22,617 nt of DNA, taken from Podochytrium sp. JEL0797 (lineage: Eukaryota; Chytridiomycota; Chytridiomycetes; Chytridiales; Chytriomycetaceae). The position numbers were made by a program, and so were the translations under genes. The notes beneath the pieces are model-generated. The model did no database searches and had not been told where the DNA came from. It saw nothing but the letters and a program-made list of their open reading frames with translations. The stretch covers positions 1 through 22,617 of the forward strand of contig JADGJG010000362.1 in the NCBI GenBank assembly GCA_027596195.1, written 5' to 3'. Below are positions 1 through 12,700 of the stretch, one piece after another. Numbering within the stretch: position 1 is the stretch's first letter; every line of letters starts with the position of its first letter.

Positions 1-1703
1 CGTCAAACAAATGAAGTGGTGTTTGCTCTCTGTGGCCATGAATGGTTGCCTTCTTGGACTGTTGCGCGATGCGCAAAATGGAGTGTTGCTCTCAGTTCCG
101 GCCGGGCTGGTCAACCAATTCGGAGGCATTATTCTTCTCGTCATCCTGTTAGTCTGCAACGTGGTGGGGCTGTGGGGCTTGAATGATGCTGGTTCCTGTG
201 TGGCAGGATATTTGCTATCCGGCGCGAGGGGTTATACTTTTGCCGTTACGGGATATCTCCAATCTCCCGCGTTTGCGAAAATGGCGTTTGCCCAAAAGCT
301 ATCACTGACGAGCAAGGTTAGAATTCTGTCTTGCATGAGTTGTTTGCTGTTTGATAATCCTCTCCCTTTATTAGTATCGCAAAAACCTCTCGCGCGCGTC
401 CTTTATTTGGATAATTATGGAGCTGCTGAAGATCTTGACGCCGATAAGTGCCATCTCACTAACGGCCCAGCAATACGCCTCATACAATGATGTCAGTGAT
501 TGCGTCTACTTTGTTCAAGACAACAGCTTGAAACCCGCAGACCGCAAATGGCCTACTCTTGACACGGAAGGAGGTGTTGGCGAATACGTGTTTGGCTCAT
601 CTTTGGGAATCATGCGCTCCGAAGTCAGTGGTGTAAATGTCACAACGGCAATGTATCCTCCGACACTCATCTCGGCACTCAACAATGGGGATACCATACA
701 CGGGCCTGGATTCTCTGCAGATATTTCCACCACATGCAAATGCGCGTCGGCTGCCACCTCTGAAGGCATTTCCAAAGCGGGTGTTGATCCGACTCAAGCG
801 CAGCAAGTGCTACAACTCTACTTTGGAATGAACAAACAGCCCGGACTCACCTTCTCTACCATCCTTCGCGACAATGAAACCTTGGTAATGGCCAACGTCT
901 TGAGCGGGTTTGGTCTATGTGGCGGTGACCGTGTCACCAAATCCTTACCCCTCGTATGCTCCACCGTCATCAACAACCACCAATCTATGATGCTCGAAAT
1001 GACCTTCATGACAGATGGCACCACGGCCTCAATCGCCCCAAACTATGTAACACCAATTTTCCCCCTTGGACAAGCCGACGTCCACACCTGGCTCTACTTT
1101 GCTATGACCGCCATCACAAACGGCACCGTCTCCTCCTACCTCACCCCCGCCACCGTCCCTGGAAGCCTCGCCCCCCTCCTCTGGTGGACCTCTCCGAACC
1201 TCATCGCAATGGACCGCGCCCTCCTCGAATCCGGCATCGAAACCATGTACGCGATCCTCTTCAAAGGCGCAATCCAACGCAGTTACACGGCCAAAGGCAT
1301 GTCGTGTCCGCGAAAGAACCTTCTCGCGTCTACACAGAGCACTGTGACCATCTTGCCGTCTGGACTCGCGGCGAGCACGTTTTTACTTGCTGCGCAGATG
1401 GCGGTTTCGATAGTCTCCATGTTTGCGTTCGGGCTATGGTTGTGGTCACCCTCTCCTCTGGGTCCCGCCGTGCGAGCAATGCAGGAACCCATTTATTTAA
1501 TCACACTGCTCGCGTCGTCGAATCACGTCGGGGTCGGATTGAATGAGTTGTGTAACGCCGAGACGTATTCGATTTGGCAGCGGTTGGATATCAAGTGTCG
1601 GATTGGGGAGAGTGTGAGCATGTTGGAGAATGAGGTGGGCAAGATTGTGGTGGACAAGTCGAATCTCGTAAGGCCTTTGCAGAATGGGAGGCGATATTCG
1701 TGA
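1..1703 (+). CDS. Multi-pass membrane glycoprotein of unknown family (5' end outside window)
   Basis: I do not recognise the family. The reading frame is open from base 2 to a phase-0 donor after base 316. A 58-bp intron (317-374, AAG|GTTAGA to TTATTAG) joins it to an exon at 375-1703 ending in TGA. The frame upstream of the intron contains a strong membrane segment (GGIILLVILLVCNVVGLWGL). A second hydrophobic stretch follows the junction (around FIWIIMELLKILTPISAISL). A cysteine-containing region of about 300 residues with N-glycosylation sequons NVT, NET and NGT comes next, then a third membrane segment near the C-terminus (STFLLAAQMAVSIVSMFAF) and a tail of about 95 residues. The sequons suggest the long loop is extracellular or lumenal. 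No catalytic motif was seen. The start codon probably lies upstream of the window; the ATG at 11 is in frame but nothing marks it as the start. The splice junction keeps both frames and removes the in-frame stop at 372-374. Confidence 0.6.
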
Positions 1704-1803
1704 TGCATTTGCTCTCCTCTCGACTTCTTTTCTCCATTGCTTCTCTCCTTAAAAAACGCGTTTCTTTCCTCTACGGGTTTGCAGAGAAGGAAAAAAAATT
1801 GAA

Positions 1804-1814
1804 CCCCCCCCCCC
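1804..1814. repeat. C11 homopolymer tract
   Basis: Eleven consecutive C bases follow an A-rich stretch in the 231-bp gap between the membrane protein gene and the secreted protein gene. It is intergenic or in a UTR. Its exact length may be unreliable in an assembly. Confidence 0.9.
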
Positions 1815-1934
1815 TGGTCAGTAAGCCCTCCGAAAACACCCCGCCCAAAATACGCACATGATGATAAGATAGAATTGAGTTGAGAGAGAGCCGGGGAGGA
1901 ATCCCTTCTTGTGCTCCAAAAAATAAACAAGGCA

Positions 1935-2444
1935 ATGATATTCCACACCTTCCTCGCGCTCCTCCTCCTCTCCACATCAGCAAAGCCCCATCCAGCAGCT
2001 GCCTCTTCCAACCCCGATTTTCTAGGCGCCCTCGCGAGCGCAGCCATCACGGTCGGTGCTGTTGTAGCAGGCGGCACCAACACGATGGCAGTCGCCGCGG
2101 ATCCATGCATCAACAAATGCCTCAACGCCGGGCCGCGGTTTAACATCACTTCTGAAAGTGATATTGCGAGTATTTGTGTGAGTTCTCATCTCATCCTTTT
2201 TGCACGCGTTTTTTGGTTGTTGCTCACTTCCACCTGACTTCCCTAGACCAACAAACCGCTCCTCAATTCATGCGCATCCGCGTGTCCAGTCACACCCATG
2301 TTGCAAACTTTGGTGCAAACGTGCAATTCGGCTGTGGGGAAGGGCGCGTTTGGGGGTACCACGTCGTCGGAAGCGACGGGTCGCCGTGCAGGGGTGGCGT
2401 GGAATTTGGCTGTATTGCCGGTTCTTTTGCTGGCGGTGGTATGA
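1935..2444 (+). CDS. Small secreted cysteine-rich protein, putative GPI anchor
   Basis: Two exons, 1935-2177 and 2247-2444 (TGA), are joined across a 69-bp phase-0 intron (GTGAGT donor, CCCTAG acceptor), giving 146 aa. Residues 1-16 form a typical signal peptide with cleavage likely after TSA. The mature chain has six cysteines (58, 62, 81, 90, 94, 107) spaced C-x3-C-x18-C-x8-C-x3-C-x12-C, and one N-glycosylation sequon (NIT at 70). The C-terminus is small or polar residues followed by about 14 hydrophobic residues (NLAVLPVLLLAVV) with no charged tail, which fits a GPI-attachment signal. The intron falls directly after Cys81. The cysteine count is below the eight of CFEM domains, so I do not call CFEM. 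Function is unknown; a cell-wall or surface protein is inferred. An in-frame ATG-less extension upstream exists, but ATG 1935 places the signal peptide at the N-terminus. Confidence 0.6.
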
Positions 2445-2516
2445 TAAAGAATATATGCGTTCATGATTGGTTGATCTCTCTACACCGTTTTGACAAAATC
2501 AAATCAAAAAACGGCG

Positions 2517-4066
2517 ATGATGCGAGCCGCTTTGTTCCGAACCACGGGCCCTTCGACCGTCCTCGAATGTGTCACCAACGCTGCGAAACCTGTCCCCGCG
2601 GCGGGTAACGTACCCCTTCGCTCTCTCCCGAGGCTTGCTCGAAAACAACACTAAACTTAACGTTCCCTCTTCTCCCCGCAAAGGTCAACTCCTCGTCAAA
2701 AACCACTTCATTGGCGTCAACTTTATCGACACGTACCACCGCACGGGGCTCTACAAGGTTCCGCTTCCTTACATTCCTGGCCGGTGAGTCTCGGGGGAAA
2801 CGCGGAGTCCAAATCGCGCGCCGGCCGTCACCCCTAATCGCACGCCACAAAAACAACAAAAGAGAAGCGTCCGGAATCGTGGAAGCCCTCGGAGACGGCG
2901 TCACAGGATTCTCGATCGGCGATCGCGTGGCGTATTTGGCGGGCAACACGTGTGCCGAATACGCGTTGGCCACGTTTGGTAACCTGCAGCTGTCCCTGGT
3001 TTACCCACCTGTACCATCTAATACAACCATTTTTCACGCACTCTATCTCGCGCCCAGACCAAACCGTCAAAGTGCCCGCCAAAGTGTCGATGGAGGAAGC
3101 CGCGGCGCTCCTGTTGCAAGGCGCGACGGCCATGTCATTGACGCGGTTGGCGTATTCCGTGCAGAAGGGCGATTTCGTGTTGATTCATGTTTGTGAACCC
3201 CCCCTCGCCCACTCGTGTTTTTCTTCTGTCAAACTGAAAACATCTTGGGCAGGCGGCTGCGGGAGGAACGGGTCAGATGCTTGTGCAGATTTGCAAGGAA
3301 GCTGGGGCGATGGTGATTGGAACGACTTCGTCGAATGAGAAGGCAGAGACGGCGCGCAAGGCTGGTTTGTAATCTGTTGTCTTTTTGTGTCTTTTTGAAC
3401 GCGTTTTTTTGCACTCGGCACTATCCACCGTATAAACCATTTTTCTTTGACAGGTGCGGATCATGTCGTTTTGTATACGCAGCAGAATGTGAAGGATGAG
3501 GTGATGAAGATTACGGGCGGGAAAGGTAGAGTATTTTTCTCCCTTCTCGCTGCTGCGCTCACTCATCCGACAAAACTTCGCAGGAGTCCAAGTCGTCTAT
3601 GACGGAATCGGAAAAACGACCTTCGACGTGTCCCTGTCTTGCCTCGCGCGTCTCGGCACAATGGCATCGTTTGGCAATGCGAGCGGCAAAGTGGCCGACG
3701 TGGACATCATGAAACTCGTGCCGAATGCAGTCAGACTCATGAGACCGAGTTTGTTTTCGTTCATTAAGGATAAGGCCGATTTCGACTTTTGTGAGTCTTT
3801 TTTGTTTTTTGGTGGCTTCAATCTGATGCAAATGCAAATTGGCAGTGGTGAACCCGTTGATGGATCTCTATGCCGCGGGCAAGATTAAGATTCAAATCCA
3901 CAAGGTGTATGAGTTGTCGGATATCAAGGCGGCGCATGACGATTTGGAGGGTAACGCGCCGTATTCTAAATGAATTCCTTTTTTTTGTCATTCAACCTTA
4001 TTCACCATCGATTGCGTGTTTTTTGTAGGAGGCAAGACGCAAGGCAAGCTGATTCTCAAGGTTTGA
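2517..4066 (+). CDS. ZTA1: NADPH:quinone oxidoreductase, zeta-crystallin type (MDR superfamily)
   Basis: Nine exons give 322 aa: 2517-2604, 2684-2783, 2863-2978, 3058-3188, 3253-3364, 3454-3525, 3584-3790, 3846-3950, 4029-4066. All eight introns are 55-89 bp and every junction keeps frame. The N-terminus (MRAALFRTTGPSTVLE) and the GVNFIDTYHRTGLY block are hallmarks of the quinone reductase branch of medium-chain dehydrogenases. The Rossmann nucleotide motif AAAGGTG (A-x-x-G-x-x-G) sits at residues 146-152. The catalytic zinc ligands and structural zinc lobe of alcohol dehydrogenases are absent, as expected for this branch. Length matches bacterial QorA and yeast Zta1 (about 325-335 aa). The enzyme should carry out NADPH-dependent one-electron reduction of quinones and may bind AU-rich RNA as some family members do (family knowledge, not visible here). 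Two ATG codons abut at 2517 and 2520; either could start translation. Confidence 0.93.
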
Positions 4067-4071
4067 AAAGC

Positions 4072-4077
4072 AATAAA
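4072..4077 (+). terminator. AATAAA polyadenylation signal of the quinone oxidoreductase gene
   Basis: A canonical AATAAA lies five bases after the stop codon, with T-rich sequence about 90 bases further on. The 288-bp gap up to the next start (4355) holds no other gene. Confidence 0.5.
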
Positions 4078-4354
4078 AAAGAGGGGTTGAATACGCCCAA
4101 GCGTCCAATTTGGAGTTTGTGCCGTGGGTGGCTGGGGTGCGTGGCATCGCTTGGGGGTGCTTGATTTTTTTTGATTTGTGATCTGAGGTTGGCGATTCGG
4201 TTGTATGAAGACGGGATCGGATGCATGTGGATATTGCGGATGATCAGACAGCAGAGGTAGGTCATTAGTGGGGACCAGCTGACAGTCAAAAGCAAATACA
4301 AGGTGCAAAATTTTCATTGCACTTTGCGAGAAACGAGTCACGTCAGAACTCTTC

Positions 4355-6480
4355 ATGGCGGGACAGCAACAGCAGTACTACAGCGAGAGTAGTAGTCGTG
4401 ACGAGGCGCTTGCGCGTGCGCTGGCGGGGCTGAGCGTGGATGCGGCGTACGCAAACAACAGTGGCCACTACACTTCGCCTGGCCACGCTGCGAATGCCCC
4501 TGGCTACAATAACACCAACAACAACAACGCTCCTAGCTACCCTGCGAATGCCCCTGGACACAATGCGAGTAGCGATAGGCAGCACCAGCTCGCGCTGCAG
4601 CAGCTGCGCCAGAACGAACTCAACATGCGCAGGGGCGGCGACAAGAAGGGCAACCTTTACAAGACTGAGTTCTGTCGCTCGATGGAAGAGACGGGCGAGT
4701 GCAGATACGCAAACAAGTGCCAGTTTGCGCACTCGCTGCAGGAACTGCGCCTGGTGGACCGCCATCCAAAGTACAAGGTAAATACCTCTTAAATGCATTA
4801 TTCAATACCGAATAACTAATAACCAATTAATTAATATACTACTATACTACTACATCGAATTAGACCCAGCTCTGCAAAACATTCTACGACACGGGCGACT
4901 GTCCCTACGGGCGCAGATGCTGCTTCATCCACTCGAACGTGGATCTTTCCGAGGACATGTTGCGCGACTTTTCGTTTGGCGTGACCCAGCACGGCAGTGT
5001 CCACCGCTCAAAGTCTTTCACAAACGCGTCGCCAATCTCAAACCACGATGCCACTTCGCCGCCTTACAACTCGCTCAACAGAATCTCATCCCGCACCAAC
5101 AACAACAACTACAACAACTACTACCAGCCGCAATTACACCACCAACAACACTCGCCCCCTATGCAACCCTACGATGCTGCGGACCCCATCTCCGTGATAC
5201 CCACAAACCCTTCGCGCAACCGCCAGCAGTCCGCCTCGTCCTTCTCTTCCTCGCTCCCAACCACTTCCAACTCGCCAGGCCCCGCAGACGCCCTGTTCCA
5301 GAACCAAGCCCACGCGTCATCCCTCTCGTTCCGCACATTGTCCCCCGCGAATGGTCCCTACGTCAAGTCCACGACCCCAACCCTCTCTGGCCAAACGCGT
5401 TCTCACCGCCGCGTGTCGCTCGAAACAGCCAACATGTCGTCCACCACTAATAACAATGCTGCTGCTGCCGAAAACTACCAACGTATGCGCGTGCGCCAGC
5501 CATCATTCCAAGACTCGATTTCCGAAGAAGCGCAGTACCTCGGTGGTGACGGTCGAGGCTCGCTTTCGCTTCCTAGACAACAACCACCGCGCGGTGGTGG
5601 CTCGATGGGTTTGCAGTTCCGTCAAGAACACGCTCCAATTCGCATTATCGCTTCTAGCTTCGAATCCAGTCCTCAGCAGCAACAGCAGCAATACTATTAC
5701 AACCAGTACCAGCAGCAACAACAGCAGCAGCAATACGGTTCCTCGTACGACGATTCCACTGTCCGCGGCGGCAACCCTTCCATTGGATCCCTCCATTCCC
5801 CAACAACTCCCCTCCCTTCCTCCGTCACCGTCTCCGTCGCCGACAACCTCTTTTTCGAATCCCGTCGCCGTACGTCGTTTGACGGTTCTCAAACCATCAA
5901 TGGCGCATCTCCCGCTTCCGCCTTGAGTCCACCCCTTCTTTCCTCCTTCCAAGAGGACTCCATCGCTGCCACTACGAGCGGTACAGGTTCACGCACATCC
6001 CCGCCCACCAGTGCAACGTACTACCAACGCCGCACGCGAAGCGTCACGCAACCCATCACGCAGTCAGAGGAGTACGAAGAGCTCATGTTCATGCAGCATC
6101 AACACCAGCAGCAGCAGCAACAACAACAGAACGCGTACCTCCAGTCTCCCTACTACGCGAGTCCGCACCAGTCACTCGATCGTCCCACACCCAACACCTC
6201 GAACCGTGCGTCAATGGATCGACCGCCTCTGTCGCCCATGTACCCTTCGTTGGATCGAAGTGCGGGTGCGGGAGGACATTTGTCGTTGGATCGTGGCAGT
6301 TTGTTCCATTTTGAGGCGGATGAAGGGCACGTGTCGCCGCCTGGGGGTGTTGGGTTTGTGGGTGGACAGCAGCAGCAGTTGGGGGAGGAGGCGTATGTGA
6401 GGCCTTCTGTAGGGTCGTTGGGGAGGGTGCATGCGCGGGCTGTGAGCCATGGAGGGACGATTTGGGATGATGTGATGTGA
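4355..6480 (+). CDS. Tandem CCCH zinc finger protein, TIS11/ZFP36 (tristetraprolin) family
   Basis: Two exons, 4355-4777 and 4864-6480, flank an 86-bp intron and give 679 aa. Finger 1 is C107-x8-C116-x5-C122-x3-H126 and finger 2 is C145-x8-C154-x5-C160-x3-H164. The linker between them is exactly 18 residues and each finger has a lead-in (LYKTEFC, KYKTQLC). This geometry defines the family that binds UAUUUAU elements in 3' UTRs and recruits deadenylation machinery in the cytoplasm (S. pombe Zfs1, yeast Cth1/Cth2). The intron splits the linker, so each finger is on its own exon. The N-terminal 100 residues are Q/N-rich. The 515-residue tail is low complexity: poly-N, two poly-Q runs (about 412-431 and 554-563), four S(L/M)DR repeats, and six R-x-x-S sites (S192, S326, S355, S479, S534, S669). 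That suggests control by basophilic kinases and 14-3-3 proteins (inference). No obvious C-terminal NOT1-binding motif was recognised. Confidence 0.92.
5677..6141 (+). repeat. CAG/CAA-rich poly-glutamine coding tracts
   Basis: Two clusters of mixed CAG/CAA codons (about 5675-5733 and 6098-6130) encode poly-Q stretches interrupted by Y or H in the tail of the tandem CCCH protein. Mixed codons suggest the tracts are less slippage-prone than pure CAG runs. Confidence 0.8.
6172..6294 (+). repeat. Four-copy S(L/M)DR protein repeat in the CCCH protein tail
   Basis: The tetrapeptides SLDR, SMDR, SLDR and SLDR occur at residues 578, 591, 603 and 615, spaced 12-13 residues apart. The codons differ between copies, so the repeat is kept at protein level rather than as a recent DNA duplication. 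Confidence 0.8.
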
Positions 6481-6745
6481 TGGATGTGTGTGTTTGTTTG
6501 TGTGTATTGTTGATGTTCATTTTGGAAGGAATCGGTGTGTGTGTGTTTGAGTGTGGGGAGGGAGGTGGAGGGATTTTTGTGTTTGCTGTCTCTTTTGTTT
6601 TGCTCATCTTTATCTTATCGTTAGAATTTGTCCCCTCTCCCCTTTCCTGCTCTCTCTATTTTTGCTGGACATTCTCTCGTTTTCTTATTATTATCTATTT
6701 TTTCTTTTGCTGTTTCGAAGTCATTTATTATTGAAAACCCAAAAA

Positions 6746-6751
6746 AATAAA
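6746..6751 (+). terminator. AATAAA polyadenylation signal of the CCCH gene
   Basis: AATAAA lies 266 bases after the CCCH stop codon and just after a pyrimidine-rich stretch. TTTATT at 6724-6729, read on the minus strand, is a matching signal for the converging kinase gene. The two 3' UTRs may therefore overlap. Confidence 0.45.
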
Positions 6752-6873
6752 GCCCATTATTATTAGTATTACATCGTTTGTGATATTAAACCCTACGAAT
6801 TTCGCTTTGTTGTCCACAAACGGTGGGTGGAATTCGGACGCGTCGGGACGATGTGTGGGGTCAGACAGGAGAG

Positions 6874-6894
6874 ATGGTTTCTCATTGAAACCAT
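6874..6894. repeat. Perfect 8-bp inverted repeat (hairpin)
   Basis: ATGGTTTC, a 5-base loop (TCATT) and GAAACCAT form a perfect stem, extendable by one G-T and one A-T pair. It lies about 100 bases beyond the kinase stop on the minus strand and may be in that gene's 3' UTR. Confidence 0.6.
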
Positions 6895-6997
6895 TTAGTA
6901 TTCCCCTTGTATCTGAGTTTTGGGCACTGAATTATTATATTTAAAAAGTGGGGAAAGGGTTAAAAAACAAAAGGAGTGACACGACAGGCCAAACTAT

Positions 6998-9376
<2,379 letters not shown>

Positions 9377-9714
9377 TGTTCTCGGTGTGGTTGGGCAAGA
9401 CGCGAAACTGAAATATTCTAAAAACGGAACATTGGGAAAATTTTCGGTTTCTCGCGTATGCGCAGAGCCACCGGGAGTAGAGCAATACGACGGAGGTTTC
9501 AGTTGTTGCTGCGGAATTTCCTCTCTTCTGAATGCAATCGAATCATCAGTTGACGCGTATTTTCCTTTCCTTCCTGAAATGTAAATGAAAATATGCATTC
9601 TTCTTTATTCAGTATCGCCGAGGTAGGAATTCTCTTCCGATCAGCTTGCCCTGCGATCCAAACCCCAAAAGCTGCGGAACCAAATTTTTCTTTGTTTTTT
9701 CAACTTTCTTCGAA
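9377..9714. promoter_or_regulatory. Shared promoter region between divergent kinase and methionine synthase genes
   Basis: 338 bp separate the two start codons. The metH-proximal end is T/C-rich (TTTTTCTTTGTTTTTTCAACTT just before the ATG), a common fungal core promoter feature. I see no clear TATA box or named factor site. A minus-strand frame is open across 9377-9598 and could be an N-terminal extension of the kinase rather than promoter. Confidence 0.5.
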
Positions 9715-12700
9715 ATGATGACCAGCGCGGAAACACACGGCTTCCCCGTCGGAAAGGTCCCCGGAAAGGGCAAACGGGTCCTCGAATACCTCCAAAAGAC
9801 ATGCCAGGAGCGCATCATGTTCATCGACGGCGCAATGGGCACTATGGTCCAGCAATACCGCTTCACCGAGGAGCAGTTCCGCGGCGAGCGCTTCAAGACG
9901 CACCGCAAGGACTTTCTCAAGGGAAACAACGACATGCTTTCGCTGACCCAACCCGAGGCCATCATGGAAATCCACCGCAAGTACCTGTTGGCAGGATCAG
10001 ACATGATTGAGACCAACACGTTCAGTGGGACCACAATCGCGCAGGCGGATTACCACATGGAGGATGATGTGTATGACATCAACAAGGTGCGGAACTGTCA
10101 TTTTTGAATGGAGACGTCAAACGTCAATTTGGCGTGTGCTGTTATCTCACCAATCTGTCCCATCTGTCAAAAAAGGTTTCTGCCGAAATTGCGCGAAAGG
10201 TCTGCGACGAAATCACCGCGCTCCAACCCCACAAGCCCCGATTCGTTGTCGGTGCCATTGGCCCAACGAACCGAACGGCCTCCATTTCCCCATCCGTTGA
10301 AAACCCGTCCCTCCGAAACGTCACATTCGATGAACTCGTGGAGGCCTACGTGCAGCAAGTCGAAGCCCTGTTGGACGGAGGTTCCGATATTCTCATGGTC
10401 GAAACCATTTTCGACACCCTTAACGCCAAGGCGGCCCTGTACGCTATCGACGTGGTGTTTGACGATAAGGGGTACGACCGCGTGCCCGTGTTTGTGTCGG
10501 GAACGATTGTGGATCAGTCTGGACGTACGTTGTCGGGACAGACGGGAGAAGCGTTCATTGTTTCTGTGAAGCATTCGAATCCGTTTGCGATTGGGTTGAA
10601 CTGTGCTTTGGGTGCCGACCAGATGCTGCCGTTTATGCAAAACATCTCCAAGAACACGGACACGTTCACCATTTGTTACCCCAACGCTGGGTTGCCCAAC
10701 ACTTTTGGAGAGTATGACGAGTCTCCGGCTGCAATGGGCAGGAATGTGTTGCCGTTTGCCGAGTTGGGTTTGCTGAACATTGTTGGAGGGTGAGTGTTGC
10801 TTCGTAATAGATTTTCGAAAGTGATAGGAACTAATTTCGAAAATGATTGGATAGATGCTGCGGTACCACCCCCGACCACATCAAGGCCATCCACGACGCT
10901 GTCCAACACATCAAACCCCGCAAACCACCCACGATGGACCCCAACTTGCTCGTCGTGTCTGGTTTGGAAGTCTACAAGAAGGGAGACAAGGACGTGTTTT
11001 GTAACGTCGGAGAGCGTTGCAACGTTTCTGGTTCCCGCATTTTCGCCAAGAAGATCATCAACGGCGCGTATGAAGAAGCCCTTGCGATCGCCAGAGCCCA
11101 AGTCGAGAGTGGTGCCCAGATTATCGACATCAATATGGACGAAGGGTTGTTGGACGGGAAAGTGGCCATGGCGAGATTCATGAATTATATCGCGTCGGAG
11201 CCGGATATCGCGAGAGTTCCCATCATGGTGGATTCGTCCAACTTTGAGGTTGTGTTGGCCGGATTGAAGTGTGCGCAGGGAAAATGTATCGTCAACTCCA
11301 TCTCATTGAAGGAAGGCGAGGAGGATTTCATTAAGAAGGCCAAGATTGTGAGAAGGTTCGGAGCGGCTGTTGTCGTGATGGCTGTGAGTTTCTTTTCGCT
11401 TTTAGACTTGTTTTGTGAGGACCCCAGATATTCAACTCTTTTTTGCGATTGCAGTTCGATGAAACCGGCCAAGCCGTCGAGTGCGACCGCAAATTCGAAA
11501 TCTGCAAGCGTTCCTACGACATTTTGGTCAACAAAATCGGATTCAACCCCGCCGACATCATCTTTGACCCCAACATTCTCACCATCGCCACGGGAATGGA
11601 GGAGCACAATTCCTATGCCGTCGAGTTTATCAACGTCTGTTACCGCATCAAGAAGGAGCTCCCGCATGCCAAGATCAGTGGAGGTGTTTCGAACTTGTCC
11701 TTCTCATTCAGAGGAAAGGAAGTGTTGCGTCAGGCCATGCACTCTGTGTTCTTGGTATAACGAAAAATTACCCCTTTTAGCTTTCCGATATGTTGTGGTT
11801 CTAACTTGTCGTGATTTCTTCCAGTACCACACGATCAAGGGAGGAATGGACATGGGTATCGTGAACGCCGGTTTCCTCACCATTTATGACGACATTCCCA
11901 AGGACCTCCTCCAAATTTGCGAGGACGCCATCTGGAACCGCGACGACGAGTGTACCGAGAAGCTGTTGGCTTATGCCGAAAAGCACGGTGGAGCCGCCGC
12001 CAAAACGGCCGAAGAAGAAGAGGCCTGGAGATTGCTTGACGTCGAGAAGCGGTTGGCACATGCGCTTGTGAAGGGAATCACCAAGTACGTTGTTGCGGAT
12101 ACGGAAGAGGCTCGATTGAACAAAGAGAAGGTGCGTGTGTGTGGGGTTGTTTTTCTGCGACGCTAGTTTAGAGATTGGGAAACTCACTGGTTGAATCGCA
12201 GTACCCACGCCCGTTGAACGTCATTGAAGGCCCCTTGATGACGGGAATGAGCACTGTCGGAGAGCTGTTTGGATCCGGAAAGATGTTCCTGCCCCAGGTC
12301 ATCAAGAGTGCGCGTGTGATGAAATCTGCCGTGGCTCACCTGATTCCGTACATGGAGGAAGAGCGTCTCGCCAACTTGGCCGCAAGCGGGATCGCTGACG
12401 ACGACGCTGATTCGGCGTACAACGGTGTCGTTATTATGGCGACCGTGAAGGGAGACGTGCACGATATCGGAAAGAACATTGTCGGAGTCGTGTTGGGGTG
12501 CAACAACTACAAGGTTGTGGACTTGGGCGTTATGACCCCGGCCGACAAGATCATCCAAGCTGCGATTGACAACAAGGCCCACGTCATTGGGTTGAGTGGT
12601 TTGATTACCCCCAGTTTGGATGAGATGGTGTTTGTGGCCAAGGAGATGGAGCGTCGTGGATTGAAGGTATGAATTTATGTTCTGTGTTGAGATTTGCTCG

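Larger units (their letters stand above)
6481..6997. other. Convergent intergenic region (3' UTRs)
   Basis: 517 bp lie between the stop of the CCCH gene (+) and the stop of the YPK-type kinase (-). The region begins with TG-rich repeats (TGTGTG stretches up to about 6545). A T/C-rich tract follows (about 6590-6720), then an A-rich block with a polyadenylation signal, then a perfect hairpin. The open frames here are TG or T-rich low complexity, and I see no gene. Confidence 0.7.

Noticed and set aside
58..107. CFEM domain in the small secreted protein at 1935-2444
   Set aside because: Coordinates here are residues of that protein. Only six cysteines are present and their spacing does not fit the eight-cysteine CFEM pattern.
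956..1546. 196-codon plus-strand frame rich in R, P and H
   Set aside because: It is an out-of-frame shadow of the membrane glycoprotein exon; the composition is typical of a shifted C-rich coding strand.
5503..5952. 149-codon minus-strand frame with leucine/valine runs
   Set aside because: It is antisense to the poly-Q tract of the CCCH protein (CAG/CAA read backwards gives L/V), so it is not a membrane protein.
6172..6294. Regularly spaced repeats resembling a CRISPR array
   Set aside because: The repeats are conserved only as protein motifs inside a coding exon, with different codons and no DNA repeat units.
6720..6732. AU-rich ATTTATTATT element in the CCCH gene's own 3' UTR as an autoregulatory site
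   Set aside because: It lacks the full UAUUUAU core (a C precedes AUUUAUU), so the case for a target site is weak.
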